Positions 1 to 9,822 of a DNA stretch of 64,000 nt are shown piece by piece. The notes below the pieces were generated by a model. It saw only the letters and a program-made list of their open reading frames with translations. It had not been told where the DNA came from and did no database searches. The translations under genes were made by a program, and so were the position numbers. Positions within the stretch are counted from its first letter, which is position 1, and each line of letters begins with the position of its first letter. Source of the DNA: Deltaproteobacteria bacterium (lineage in GTDB: Bacteria; Bdellovibrionota; Bdellovibrionia; Bdellovibrionales; Bdellovibrionaceae); assembly GCA_017302835.1 (NCBI GenBank), contig JAFLCC010000010.1, forward strand, positions 1 to 64,000, in the 5' to 3' direction.

Positions 1-125
1 TGACGCATCTTTGCCTTAAACTTGTCGTAAAATTTGAGTCTATAGCATTGATAACTCCACTATTGCCGTCAGAAACGCATAAAATAGGGTCTTTAAGGCC
101 CCGCAGCTTAAGATCTGATACAAAC

Positions 126-189
126 CTTTTTAACCCCCTATATGATGTGGACAGATTCAGTGCGAACATCTATATAGGGTGTTAAAAAG
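126..189. repeat. long imperfect inverted repeat
   Basis: The left arm (126-147) and right arm (167-189) pair over about 22 bp with one mismatch and one bulged base around a 19-nt spacer. The arms read CTTTTTAACCCCCTATAT and ATATAGGGTGTTAAAAAG, plus a few flanking bases. It lies in gene-free DNA and could be a terminator-type hairpin, a small inverted-repeat element or a protein-binding site. Confidence 0.7.
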
Positions 190-984
190 ACACTTAACGT
201 GTTCTGATCAAAAAGAAATAGAGTTTACTGCAATGTAAATGAAATTTTTCAAACTCTGAAGGCTATTGGTAGGTTATCAGATACGTCTCAAAATTAATGA
301 CTCGATCATCGCGATCTCAATGGCCGAGGTCTTTCGCATGCTATGACTCAATGCGCTCTTAGATCTATCAAACTAAGATCGTTAGAAGTTCGGAACTCCT
401 CAGAGCGAAAAGTAAAACTGTATCAGCTTCTCAATTAGTCTTTCTTTAGAAATCCTCTGATCGTTAAAATTAGAATCGCGAGAATAGAACTTGCGATCTG
501 AGATATGTACAATTAAAGTTTCAATTTGTGAGCCAGACTGTAGGCCGCAACTCAAGTGAAGCTATAGAGCACCGTCATGTACTGAACAGAGTATAGATGC
601 CGAGACTGTATGTTATGAGCGAAGGCAACAGGCCAACTTCTGGAAGAGGGAGCAGCGATCCATCGGTGTCCGAGGGCGTGGCATGCAGATAATTAGTTAA
701 GTTAGGAACTTGGGAGATCCAGGAAAGGTTAAAGGGATGTTCAAATCAAAATCGAGTTTCACAACTAGACAAGATTCATTCTTTTTCTGGAAGTCAGATG
801 AACCCATAGTAGCAAAGAAATGTGATAATGCGCACGGAGCGAAGGGGTTCACAAAATTTGGACCGCAAACACTTAACCCAGCAGTTGATTTCTCCCCCAG
901 AAGTGGAAAGATATTTAATTTTCTTAACTTCACATTTTATTGGTGCAGGTTTTTATGTCCATTAACTTGAAACTATATTTTGAA

Positions 985-1017
985 GAGCCCGTTGCCTTAA
1001 TAGGGCACGGCGGGTTC
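985..1017 (+). promoter_or_regulatory. imperfect G+C-rich hairpin in leader
   Basis: GAGCCCG...GCC on the left pairs with GGCACGG...GGGTTC on the right, with bulges, about 45 bases before the first gene. It is followed by two smaller self-complementary stretches (GGAG-CTCC and CTTCT-AAGG). No T-run follows, so I read it as a leader structure rather than a proven terminator. Confidence 0.3.
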
Positions 1018-1062
1018 TGTGAGGAGATTGCTCCTTCTAGAAAGAAGGGTTAGGTTTACTCG

Positions 1063-2352
1063 ATGATTTCAATCATTTTGGAGGTCCTGCGACTTTATTT
1101 TTTTATTTGTTGGATATTTTTTTCAATTTGTTTGTCTTCTGAAATGTCGCAACCTCAATTTGAAGCCTTTCGACTCTCTGAAAAAAAAAGGAAACCCGTA
1201 GTGGCATTCTCTGGGAAAGGAATGTGGTATTGGGAAAATGTAGGAGATGGCGCTCAGGCATTAAAAGCTAAAATCGTTTTTAATTTGCCTGAATCCTTAA
1301 GATCAGCCCAAATATCAAGCCTCACCAATTCCGCATCGGTTAATGTCAAAGATAATAAATTAATACTTTTAACCGGTGATGTAATCACCTTGATTCAATT
1401 TAAACGCTCAGAAAATGATATTATTTTAATTGAGTTAAAAATTTTAGGTGATCATTGGGGAATTTGGGATAAGGGATGTGAGGAGGCAAATTTAAACATT
1501 CAAATTGAACCCGCTGTTCTTCCCTACTTTATTGGAGCTCGTTGTGTGAGTAAAACCAAGAACCCTCAACTGCAACTTAGTTTTCCCTCGACTTTGGAAG
1601 TAGAACGATCTTCCCTATTTGACAGTCAGGGAAAAGGTGAAAGCTGGAGAGTCTATGAACTGGGGAATATAGATGCTGCGGAAGGTGAAGTGGCTAGTTT
1701 GACACTTAAATATAAAGGTCAGAATTTTGAACTCAAAGTTCTTTCGACCAAAAGTGTTGAAATTCGTGGATATGCTCCAGAAGCTAAATTTGCTGTAGGA
1801 TTTGGGTATGATTCTCTTAGTTTTTCAAGTACAACAATCAGCTCAAAAGAGTCGAAACCCATTTTTTTACTAAAGGGATTGCCTTATAAATTATTTTGGC
1901 GGTTTGGTTTTGGTATTGATCTTTCTACAGCTTTTTCTTTAACTCAATCAGAGAATTCAATATCATATCTTCAGATTTTGCCTTACGGCTATTTTCGAAT
2001 TTATGAATCTAAGAAATTTATTTTCGAAGGACGAAGTTCTTTTGCCATATCCTCCCAGACCCACGCAGCTTCAGGTGGAGGATATCAAGTCAATCAGGTG
2101 GGAATGGGTCTTATGACGGCTATAAAATTGGGCACGAGTTGGTGGATTTCCACAGAAGTCCGAACAGATGCCATCAGCTCAAATACAATTAAGTCGCATC
2201 AATTTTATGATCTGCGCTTATTACGTGACCCTAATAAAGGAAATTTAGGTTGGGGCAGTGGAATTCAATTTCAAAGCATTAAAGTAATTGAGGCTTCTAA
2301 AGCTGATAACCTTTTTTCACAATCGATCCTCTATGGATTGGTGGTCTACTAA
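1063..2352 (+). CDS. exported envelope protein, first of a tandem paralogue pair
   Basis: This is a 429-residue protein of unknown function. Residues 1-25 form a hydrophobic export signal. The middle contains a block around residue 181 (E-R-S-S-L-F followed by G-K-G-E) that recurs in the next gene, and the last ~150 residues have alternating aromatic/polar strands typical of an outer-membrane or surface beta structure. No named domain is recognised. The ATG at 1063 has only a weak ribosome-binding site, but the signal peptide supports it. The stop overlaps the next start by one base (TAATG), so the two genes are very probably co-translated, suggesting partner subunits. The function is open; the paralogy is clear. 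Confidence 0.8.
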   Translation: MISIILEVLRLYFFICWIFFSICLSSEMSQPQFEAFRLSEKKRKPVVAFSGKGMWYWENVGDGAQALKAKIVFNLPESLRSAQISSLTNSASVNVKDNKLILLTGDVITLIQFKRSENDIILIELKILGDHWGIWDKGCEEANLNIQIEPAVLPYFIGARCVSKTKNPQLQLSFPSTLEVERSSLFDSQGKGESWRVYELGNIDAAEGEVASLTLKYKGQNFELKVLSTKSVEIRGYAPEAKFAVGFGYDSLSFSSTTISSKESKPIFLLKGLPYKLFWRFGFGIDLSTAFSLTQSENSISYLQILPYGYFRIYESKKFIFEGRSSFAISSQTHAASGGGYQVNQVGMGLMTAIKLGTSWWISTEVRTDAISSNTIKSHQFYDLRLLRDPNKGNLGWGSGIQFQSIKVIEASKADNLFSQSILYGLVVY

Positions 2353-3629
2353 TGAAATATTTATTTCTTTTCGGTTTCTTGCTACTTAGCTTTACATCTC
2401 GTTCTGAAAATCGCCTCCCGATTGGAAGCAAGAGTCCGACGGACTCTCCAACCTCCTGGTTATTTGAGATCAATCAAAATGGTCCGATTTCAATGCCAAT
2501 CAAGAACAACTATAAATGGATACTCAATTCAGAAGGCGCTCGGATACTGCAATGGAAAGTTCTTCTCGATTCGCCATGGGACACTTTGCTGAACCAAGCC
2601 AACACAAATACTCCAGCTGCAAGTCTGCAAACCAAAGGGAAAAAAATTTTAGTTACCACCCAATCAATAAATACAAATATTAATTTTTCTATAGGTGGGC
2701 CAGCAACACTTAATTTTAAAATGATTCAGCCAAAGGTGATAGATGAAAATTGTGCTCAACTATCCATAGAGTTTCAAGCACAAGGAGCACCAGCGCCTTT
2801 TTATCTCGGGATCAGTTGTATTCAGAAAAATAATCTTGTGACATTGTACCTAAGTTTTCCAAATGATGTTGAGTTGGAGCGATCGAGTCTTTTTGAATCT
2901 GCAGGAAAAGGCGAAAACTTTCGCATTTATGACTTAAAAAAAATTACAGCAGCTCAAAGTGTTCTGGGAGTTTTTGTTTTTAACTCTAATGGAAAAAATT
3001 ACACTTATCATTTACAATCATTGAAAACTGAAATTCAAGATGGAAAAATTTCTGAATCTCGTTTTACTATTTCAGCAGGTGGCGGATCAATGACGTTAAA
3101 AAGTTCTATAATTGATTTTAAAAGCACCAAACCATTTGCTGTCTTAGCTCTGAGACCACAAAGAGTTATAAATCAGTTTTTATTTGGTGTGAATTTTGAA
3201 AGCAGTATTGGAAGTCCTGATTCATCAGTGCCTAGCTCTTTGTCTTATTTTCAAGTTATGGGATATTTGGCCTATTCAAAAATGATTTCAAAAATTTGGG
3301 AACTTCAGCCAAGGTTCTATTTTGTTGTTTCCAACCAAAGTTCAGGTTCTGGTGTTGGCTATCAGACGAGTCAGATCGGCCTAGGAATTTGGAATCAATG
3401 GCAGTTAGCCAAAAGAACCAGCTTATATTTCGAAGTCATGAGTGAAGCTATTGGCTCGCCGATCATAACGAACCATGTGTACACGGAGTTAGGAATTTTT
3501 ATTAGAGACTCTGGATTAAACACCGGATGGGGATTGTCCTCTCAGTTCCAATCATACACCGTTACCGATTCTCTCCAAAACATTAGAAAGTTCGGCCAAA
3601 ACTTTTTTGTGGTCAAAAGATCATTTTAA
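2352..3629 (+). CDS. exported envelope protein, second tandem paralogue
   Basis: This 425-residue protein is homologous over most of its length to the gene before it. It shares the block L-E/V-E-R-S-S-L-F-(E/D)-S (residue ~176), G-K-G-E, a G-x-G-Y-Q-x-x-Q-x-G-x-G pattern and a C-terminal G-W-G-S/L-x-x-Q-F-Q-S motif. An N-terminal hydrophobic segment (residues 1-18) followed by R-S-E-N looks like a signal peptide. The C-terminal third is predicted by eye to be beta-rich. It starts in a one-base overlap with the upstream stop, which indicates translational coupling. I cannot name a family; it may form a hetero-oligomer with its neighbour in the outer membrane. Confidence 0.8.
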   Translation: MKYLFLFGFLLLSFTSRSENRLPIGSKSPTDSPTSWLFEINQNGPISMPIKNNYKWILNSEGARILQWKVLLDSPWDTLLNQANTNTPAASLQTKGKKILVTTQSINTNINFSIGGPATLNFKMIQPKVIDENCAQLSIEFQAQGAPAPFYLGISCIQKNNLVTLYLSFPNDVELERSSLFESAGKGENFRIYDLKKITAAQSVLGVFVFNSNGKNYTYHLQSLKTEIQDGKISESRFTISAGGGSMTLKSSIIDFKSTKPFAVLALRPQRVINQFLFGVNFESSIGSPDSSVPSSLSYFQVMGYLAYSKMISKIWELQPRFYFVVSNQSSGSGVGYQTSQIGLGIWNQWQLAKRTSLYFEVMSEAIGSPIITNHVYTELGIFIRDSGLNTGWGLSSQFQSYTVTDSLQNIRKFGQNFFVVKRSF

Positions 3630-3644
3630 AAGAAGCCTCAAAGT

Positions 3645-3679
3645 AGAATTGGTCGAGAATTTTAAAGACCTCCAATTCT
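3645..3679 (+). terminator. possible hairpin terminator after the paralogue pair
   Basis: AGAATTGG (3645-3652) pairs perfectly with CCAATTCT (3672-3679) across a 19-nt loop, 15 bases after the stop codon. There is no clear T-run behind it, so termination is a guess. Confidence 0.35.
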
Positions 3680-3855
3680 CAAATTGATATATCTCGTTTT
3701 GATAACAGATCTTCAATTGGAAAATTTCCCGGAAATCACAAAAAATCCTCATTTATTTTGAAAAAAATCCGAAATCATACAAAAGAATAGTTTATAATTA
3801 AACAAAGCTCGATACCGAGGGGGAATCACTGAAATCAACTGATTTTCGTCATCTA

Positions 3856-6800
3856 TTGGCATATAGAAAATCGATCCTTTTTCTAATGATATTGGGTTTG
3901 CCCCTAAGCATTTATTTTCAAAACTGTGCCCCTCAAGGACATAAAGGTGTTACACGAGTTGGAGATAATGCCGTTAAATCTCCTTTTGCTGATAAAAAAG
4001 TAGTCCTTGATTCTTCTAGTTTTTATGGAAAACCGATATCGGCCAATAATGAATCAGATCAAAATTCAATCACTACTGATGATTTTTCGTCAAACTCTTC
4101 ATTTGACTCGTCTACCAATACCTTCAAATCAGAAATCTTATTGAAAAAAGATATTCGGCTTGTGGCCAAAATAAATAATTCATGTGCTCAATCCTGGTGT
4201 GCAGAAGGTCAAAACTTGGATTCCATTACCTGCCAAGCTTTTAAACAAGGAGTTTTACCACAAAAAAAGAATCGCTTTCAAATTTATGAAATTAAAAACC
4301 CTGGGGAACTCAATGAAACTCAACTGCAAGAATGGGCAGGAAAAAGCCAAGTTGATCGGCTTTGCTTAAGCGGAATTTCAGAGCTTCGGAGTTACGTGCA
4401 AAATGCCCTTTTTAACGATGCTCGGTATTCATACCAACAATTAGCCAATGATCTCATAAATTTCGAAAATGCTCAGACTTATTTTCCTTCTTCAAGTCTA
4501 GCGCGAGTTAAAGTTGGTATTATCGATTCTGGAGTTGCTGATGACGTCGACCTTACCAATGTTGTTAGTCGTGTGTCCAATAGTGCTTGGGACGCGACCC
4601 CAAACCCTCTATTTATGGGAAACGATCAAACAAAACCAAATCAATATCATGGCACTTTTGTTGCTGGAATTGTGGGAGCTATTCGAAATAATAGTAGAGG
4701 CTTTGTTGGCGTGGCGCCAAATGTTGATATTTATGCCTATGCTATTGGAAATGGTCTTGGACAAATGACAAATGCCGAAATTGCAAATGCAATTGCAGAC
4801 GCGGTAGCAGATGGACTCGATGTAGTAAATATGTCTTTTGGAAATGTGGGAGGTTACTACAACGATGATCCGATGATTTCTGATGGTCTTATTGATGGTT
4901 ATAATTCAAACGTTCTTTTTGTTGTGGCCGCAGGAAATAGTGGGAATAATTTAGACTCAAGACCAAGCTTTCCAGCACAGTATTCTTTTAGTATGCAAAA
5001 TGTAATTACTGTTGGCGCCAGTGATACCGTAGGCAATGTCGCTTCTTTTTCAAATCGCAGTGCTACTTATGTTAATATTTTAGCACCTGGTGTATCCATC
5101 GCATCAGTCTATCCATCCAACCTCACCCCTCCCGCTGGTGGCGTTGCTATCATGGATGGAACCTCTTTTGCGGCACCTATGGTGACCGGTGCAGCAGCTT
5201 TGATGATTGGCAGTTATCGCTTCAGAAACTTAGCTCTGGACGTAGGAACCTTTAAAAAAATGCTCACTGTGGATGGAGCTAAGATCAGAAATGATTTAAT
5301 CCCTTATATAAAAAACGGGGCTTTTTTAGATTTAGTTTTGTTAGGGCAAGCCATACAACAGCAGTCCACTTTGCAGCCCATAACTATTTCCCAGTCGCGC
5401 ACAATAGATGCAAAAGGAAATCCTCAAATCGAACTTTCCATTTCATATAATTCATCGATTTTAGCTTCAGTATCTGCAAATTCACGAATCGGAGTTTTTG
5501 ATCTTACCTCTGGTTGCAACTACTCTTCATCCTGTTTAATTCAAAGTCTTCCTTGGCCACCAACAAATGCTACCTGCGTTGGCAGCAATTGTACCTATAA
5601 AGTGATCCTAAATAGGGACCAAGTGATAACTATGATGTCATCGAAAACGGATCCTCAACAGAAACTGCCTTTGTCTGTCGCCATATACCATGTAGTTTCA
5701 GGTAAAAGTATTTATGGAGTCGATGCTGCTTCAAAAATTGACATTCGTGATCTCCCCGGAAATTTAGGTCAACCTATCATTGGAGAAGTGACAAATATTC
5801 GCATGGACATGCAGTACTTCTATATACAGGGATGGGCTTGTTTGCCTGGATCTGAAGAAGCAGTATATGTAGGTATAATAGACAAAAATAGTACAAGTGT
5901 TCTAACTGATTTTGCATATGACTACCCATATATGGTTCCCCACTCAACAATAGATGCAGATGGAGACATCAGTTGGATGGCTAATGTCAATAGTTCAAAC
6001 TCTTTTAATACTGGAGTTGTTCATTCAAGAGCTTACCAGGCATCAGGTATTACTGTTTCACAGACTCAAAAAAACAGATATCCCGCTGGGCTAGAATCAA
6101 ATCCCCAACTAGTCAGTTTGTGCCAGACTCTAACGGCCTCCCACGGTTTTGAACTAATTGTCCCTTTTAAACAATTGAGTTCGAATAATTTAAGCGGACA
6201 GATGTTTAAAGTTGTTGCTGGCAATACCGGACCAGTAACCCTTTCAGATGCTTCAGGTAATGTGCAATTTGAGTTTCCCGAAATTGTAAGTTCAACTACC
6301 GAAGATTCTTTTTCTATAACAAGAGATTCTCAAAATTACCAAATCAATGGCTCACTTTGTTCCCTATCGCCTTCGCCTATCGAAGTAGAAGCGTCATTTA
6401 CGACCTATAATTATGTTTGGGCACTTACTAACCTCATTCCTAATATCAAGATGAGTGACGGTGGTTTTGTTTATGATAATAAGTTACTTCCAACGACATC
6501 TAAACCATTGCCAATTGAAACGGTTCAAATGGTATCCAATACAGATATGACCTTAAAATTCACGAAAGATACATTGGTTGCAACCGATTCAGACCCATTT
6601 ACAAAAGCATACAAATCTTTTTCCAGCTATCCTCCCAATGCCGGAATCGGTGGACCCACAGTGGGAGGAGGAATTTCAGATGCTTCGATTCAAAATTTCG
6701 CAGCTAATATCAATTCCTATAATAAATTTTTAAGAATCGGTACTGGTGAAAACATTACCTATTATCGTCGAAATTCAAATTATATGTCTGGTCCAGCATG

Positions 6801-7350
6801 GGATACTTTGCAGACACTTTATCAAAATGATCGTTCTAATTTAAAACCACTTAACCCAGGAACATCTGTTGCCAACTATAAGTTTTGGGATTTTTACGAT
6901 GTTGGACAGCCATTTTCTACAAACTTAGTAGCCTATGATTTTAGCGGACATTATGAAAACGTTGCGAGCTACCTCAGTTCAGCTTACCAAATCAGTTCAG
7001 CATTGCGAGAGGCAAAAAAATTTGAAACACCCCTTGCTAAAGGGACAGGATTATTGGGTCATGGGAATTTGTCGGTCAACTGGTCAGGCAGTTGTTCTTC
7101 AGGAATCAAGCATGAACTGTCCAACTATGTCATTTCAGACTATATAAAATATGCTCCTTTTTATACAACCGGCGCTTCTGGCTTTTGGATACAGGGTGGC
7201 ACTCCAAATAATTATGTTGGAACAACGACTGCTTTGGCTATGCGAAACCTACCCATTACATTGCGATTTTTTCAAGATGGAAAACTCGTCTTGCATTTAG
7301 AGTCTGATTCAGGTTCTAATTTTAGACAAGTTGATTATAGTTTCAAATAG
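3856..7350 (+). CDS. subtilisin-like serine protease (S8), probable lipoprotein
   Basis: This is an exported S8-family serine endopeptidase of about 1164 residues. Counted from the TTG at 3856, the catalytic Asp is D224 (G-I-I-D-S-G), the His is H265 (Y-H-G-T-F-V-A-G), the oxyanion Asn is N361 (A-A-G-N-S-G) and the Ser is S437 (G-T-S-F-A-A-P-M). All four are present, so the enzyme should be active. A hydrophobic N-terminus ends in F-Q-N-C (Cys24), an atypical lipobox. Residues ~50-200 look like a pro-region; the ~650 residues after the protease domain are unrecognised and may be binding domains. No ATG lies upstream in frame. The TTG has no ribosome-binding site, whereas a CTG at 3829 sits five bases after GAGGGGG, so the start may be 3829. 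The two Cys-rich lipoproteins follow closely. Confidence 0.9.
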   Translation: MAYRKSILFLMILGLPLSIYFQNCAPQGHKGVTRVGDNAVKSPFADKKVVLDSSSFYGKPISANNESDQNSITTDDFSSNSSFDSSTNTFKSEILLKKDIRLVAKINNSCAQSWCAEGQNLDSITCQAFKQGVLPQKKNRFQIYEIKNPGELNETQLQEWAGKSQVDRLCLSGISELRSYVQNALFNDARYSYQQLANDLINFENAQTYFPSSSLARVKVGIIDSGVADDVDLTNVVSRVSNSAWDATPNPLFMGNDQTKPNQYHGTFVAGIVGAIRNNSRGFVGVAPNVDIYAYAIGNGLGQMTNAEIANAIADAVADGLDVVNMSFGNVGGYYNDDPMISDGLIDGYNSNVLFVVAAGNSGNNLDSRPSFPAQYSFSMQNVITVGASDTVGNVASFSNRSATYVNILAPGVSIASVYPSNLTPPAGGVAIMDGTSFAAPMVTGAAALMIGSYRFRNLALDVGTFKKMLTVDGAKIRNDLIPYIKNGAFLDLVLLGQAIQQQSTLQPITISQSRTIDAKGNPQIELSISYNSSILASVSANSRIGVFDLTSGCNYSSSCLIQSLPWPPTNATCVGSNCTYKVILNRDQVITMMSSKTDPQQKLPLSVAIYHVVSGKSIYGVDAASKIDIRDLPGNLGQPIIGEVTNIRMDMQYFYIQGWACLPGSEEAVYVGIIDKNSTSVLTDFAYDYPYMVPHSTIDADGDISWMANVNSSNSFNTGVVHSRAYQASGITVSQTQKNRYPAGLESNPQLVSLCQTLTASHGFELIVPFKQLSSNNLSGQMFKVVAGNTGPVTLSDASGNVQFEFPEIVSSTTEDSFSITRDSQNYQINGSLCSLSPSPIEVEASFTTYNYVWALTNLIPNIKMSDGGFVYDNKLLPTTSKPLPIETVQMVSNTDMTLKFTKDTLVATDSDPFTKAYKSFSSYPPNAGIGGPTVGGGISDASIQNFAANINSYNKFLRIGTGENITYYRRNSNYMSGPAWDTLQTLYQNDRSNLKPLNPGTSVANYKFWDFYDVGQPFSTNLVAYDFSGHYENVASYLSSAYQISSALREAKKFETPLAKGTGLLGHGNLSVNWSGSCSSGIKHELSNYVISDYIKYAPFYTTGASGFWIQGGTPNNYVGTTTALAMRNLPITLRFFQDGKLVLHLESDSGSNFRQVDYSFK

Positions 7351-7362
7351 AAAGGATTTTTT

Positions 7363-9822
7363 TTGAAAAAAACGATTGAATTTAAACTTACAATTCGTTG
7401 TATTCTTAAGTTGATGATCGTTTTACCATCGATCATTTTGATTTCATGCACTGGTAAAGTGAATAATGAATCCAGCATCAAAAGCGCAGTTGAATCCATG
7501 GCGCAACAGAATTCAGTAACTTTAATTTCAAACTCAACCCAGGCACAAAACAAATGTGAATCTGGAAACAAGGTAGTTCTTCAAGTTGCGCTCTCATCCA
7601 TAGCGAAATATTTCTGCCGAGATACCTCTAGATTAATGGATTCAATGAGGCTTGGACCTGTTTGCGACGGTGGGGCAAATATAGTTCCATTAGAAGTTGA
7701 TAGAAGTGTTAAAGATTGTCATGAGCTAACTCTTTGCGGAAAAAAGTATGTTTCATCGGTTGATATAACTCAACGAATTGACGGGACATCAGTTCAGCAA
7801 CTGACTTTTGATGATCTTCCTTGGGGATGCCAGGGCGGCATTGAGGCTTCTGTTGATCCGAACTTTTCAAATGGTGAAGTGCAAACGGTGTCATTGCAAG
7901 TTTTACCACCATCCTGTCCATTCTGCGAAGCTGTTAACGGTGTTACCTGTGAAACATGTATTTCAAAAAGTTCATCAGAAAATATTTTTGTCGCCGGACA
8001 ATTAATTCCAAAAACTTGTTCGGGAGCAGGTTGCGCTACTTGTTTGTATCCACCTGCGAATAGCCCCTCTTCAAGCTTAAATTTAGGTACTCCAGAAAGT
8101 ATAAGTCATGGTGGAACAAGAGCTTTTTATTCGACAGCAATAGCAGTGTGTGGTCAACCCTGCATGCAAGTACAACAGATTCGTGTTTGCAATAATGGAA
8201 ATTGGGTTCCTGGAAATGACATTAACTTCCCAACTCAATGTCAAGAGCCTGCTTCCAATAGCTGTGTTATAACGAACAGTTTTTTCAATAGGATTTCAAA
8301 TTCGGTTAAAGATACATTAGGAATTAATTCAAAACCAAATTTAAAAAAAATGGATGCCAGTGATACAGTTACTTGTTCAGATTGTCAAAGTGGAGCTTGC
8401 GGCACATGCACAACCGTAGGCGGCACTCCGGGATTTACTTTGTATTCTTCGACAACTGTCCCTTATGGATCAACATGTGAGGCCGTCAATAATTGTCAGG
8501 CCTGTTCAGGAGGTTTCTTTCAAGGTAGCACGGCTTATAAATATAAAACGTGTGCTGTTCTTTCTGCGCCTTGCAGGCAACACTTAATTAACCCCGATGT
8601 TTCCTCTGGCTCCTCAAGGGTCTTCTACAATGGCGGAAGTTGTGACCCGATTAATTTGCAATGCGTGAATGGAGTTTGGAAAGACAGTTCAGATTCGGCT
8701 ATATCGCAAGCAACTGTAGAATCTTATTCCGATCAATGTGTAAGGCCTACAGACTGTGTGACTCAAGGAGGAATTTCTATTTTAAATGGAAACAGTCAGT
8801 ACGTTTTTAATACAAATGAGGTTGATTCTACTGATAGCTGTTACTCATCAAGTCACTATAAGTACCTTGGATGTGCAAGCGGTGCCATTTCACCTTCGGA
8901 TCCAGGAACTAGTTTTAGATATAAAGATTGCAAAACAAAAACCTGTAAAGATCCGCGAGATCCGTTAAAAACAATTAATGCGGGAGCCACCCTAAGTTAT
9001 TGGTCCGTAGCAAGTGCGAATTGCTCAAGTCTTCCTGATCCTTCGACTTATTGTAATAACAATAAAGTAACGTTTACATGTGCAACAACTGGCGGAACAG
9101 CCACTATTTCACCAGCCGGTTCCACTTTACTCGCAAATTATACAAATACCAGTTGCAACATTCCAGCCTCCTGCAGCTCTTGTGTTTTCAATAAAACCGA
9201 TGCCTCTAGTATTAATGTGACTGTAAACAGCACCATTAGTTTATTTAAGACAAATACTTCTAATCTATGCCAAGGCGTAGGCGCTGTTTTTAAGTGCGTA
9301 GCAGGCATTGGCAATAATCCCCCGGCGCTTTCAGATAATACTGGTGGAACGGCCAATGCGGCTGACTATCCCTATTTAAATTGCAGCCCTACTGGCGGCA
9401 ATGATCAAGGAAGTCTGGGAGGCACTGGTGGAGGCACTGGGAATGATTCAGGACCTGGATCAGCTCTGAAAAAAAGATTTGGTGCCTCAGAAGGTAGTAG
9501 CGCTGGAGGTGTACTTGGCTGTGTCGACGCAGTAAATTGCCCTGCGAATTATTCTAAAGCTACACAACCCTTTGATATTTTATTCTCGCCTTGTTTATTA
9601 CCTTGGGCCAATCAAGTGGGTGAAATTGAGTTTTATGGATCGTTTAATGCCTTCAGTCTTAATGGATTAAGATTAGCAACTGGAACCACGGATACAGTGT
9701 GCGTCGTAAAACCTGATCTTTGTTCAAATCACCGCCAAAGCCGAACCTGTCACTTTCCAACGATGACGGGTTCGAGGGATTTCGTGTATCCAAATTGCGT
9801 TGAAAAAGAGAGCTGCCCATGA
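7363..9822 (+). CDS. large Cys-rich repeat lipoprotein
   Basis: This 819-residue protein starts with TTG behind AAAGGA, 12 bases after the protease stop. The signal ends in L-I-S-C (Cys29), a standard lipobox, so it should be anchored in the envelope. The rest is rich in Cys in irregular modules of roughly 60-90 residues, with recurring elements such as C-G-x-x-C, C-x-N-G-x-W/V, and Y-K/S-x-C. These suggest disulphide-bonded extracellular domains. Residues ~680-705 are a Gly-rich linker. No enzyme motif is visible. Its stop overlaps the next start (ATGA), and the next protein is built from related modules, so the two are likely partners. The function is unknown; surface adhesion or substrate capture for the protease is an inference only. 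Confidence 0.8.
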   Translation: MKKTIEFKLTIRCILKLMIVLPSIILISCTGKVNNESSIKSAVESMAQQNSVTLISNSTQAQNKCESGNKVVLQVALSSIAKYFCRDTSRLMDSMRLGPVCDGGANIVPLEVDRSVKDCHELTLCGKKYVSSVDITQRIDGTSVQQLTFDDLPWGCQGGIEASVDPNFSNGEVQTVSLQVLPPSCPFCEAVNGVTCETCISKSSSENIFVAGQLIPKTCSGAGCATCLYPPANSPSSSLNLGTPESISHGGTRAFYSTAIAVCGQPCMQVQQIRVCNNGNWVPGNDINFPTQCQEPASNSCVITNSFFNRISNSVKDTLGINSKPNLKKMDASDTVTCSDCQSGACGTCTTVGGTPGFTLYSSTTVPYGSTCEAVNNCQACSGGFFQGSTAYKYKTCAVLSAPCRQHLINPDVSSGSSRVFYNGGSCDPINLQCVNGVWKDSSDSAISQATVESYSDQCVRPTDCVTQGGISILNGNSQYVFNTNEVDSTDSCYSSSHYKYLGCASGAISPSDPGTSFRYKDCKTKTCKDPRDPLKTINAGATLSYWSVASANCSSLPDPSTYCNNNKVTFTCATTGGTATISPAGSTLLANYTNTSCNIPASCSSCVFNKTDASSINVTVNSTISLFKTNTSNLCQGVGAVFKCVAGIGNNPPALSDNTGGTANAADYPYLNCSPTGGNDQGSLGGTGGGTGNDSGPGSALKKRFGASEGSSAGGVLGCVDAVNCPANYSKATQPFDILFSPCLLPWANQVGEIEFYGSFNAFSLNGLRLATGTTDTVCVVKPDLCSNHRQSRTCHFPTMTGSRDFVYPNCVEKESCP

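Larger units (their letters stand above)
1..1062. other. gene-free first kilobase
   Basis: I find no convincing coding region here. The only longer open frames (an 86-codon plus frame at 710-970 and an overlapping 78-codon minus frame) lack a ribosome-binding site and recognisable sequence. The stretch holds a long inverted repeat (126-189) and a structured leader just before the first gene (985-1050), described separately. Confidence 0.6.

Noticed and set aside
710..970. 86-codon plus-strand frame and an overlapping minus frame
   Set aside because: No ribosome-binding site, no recognisable sequence and unusual composition; treated as chance.
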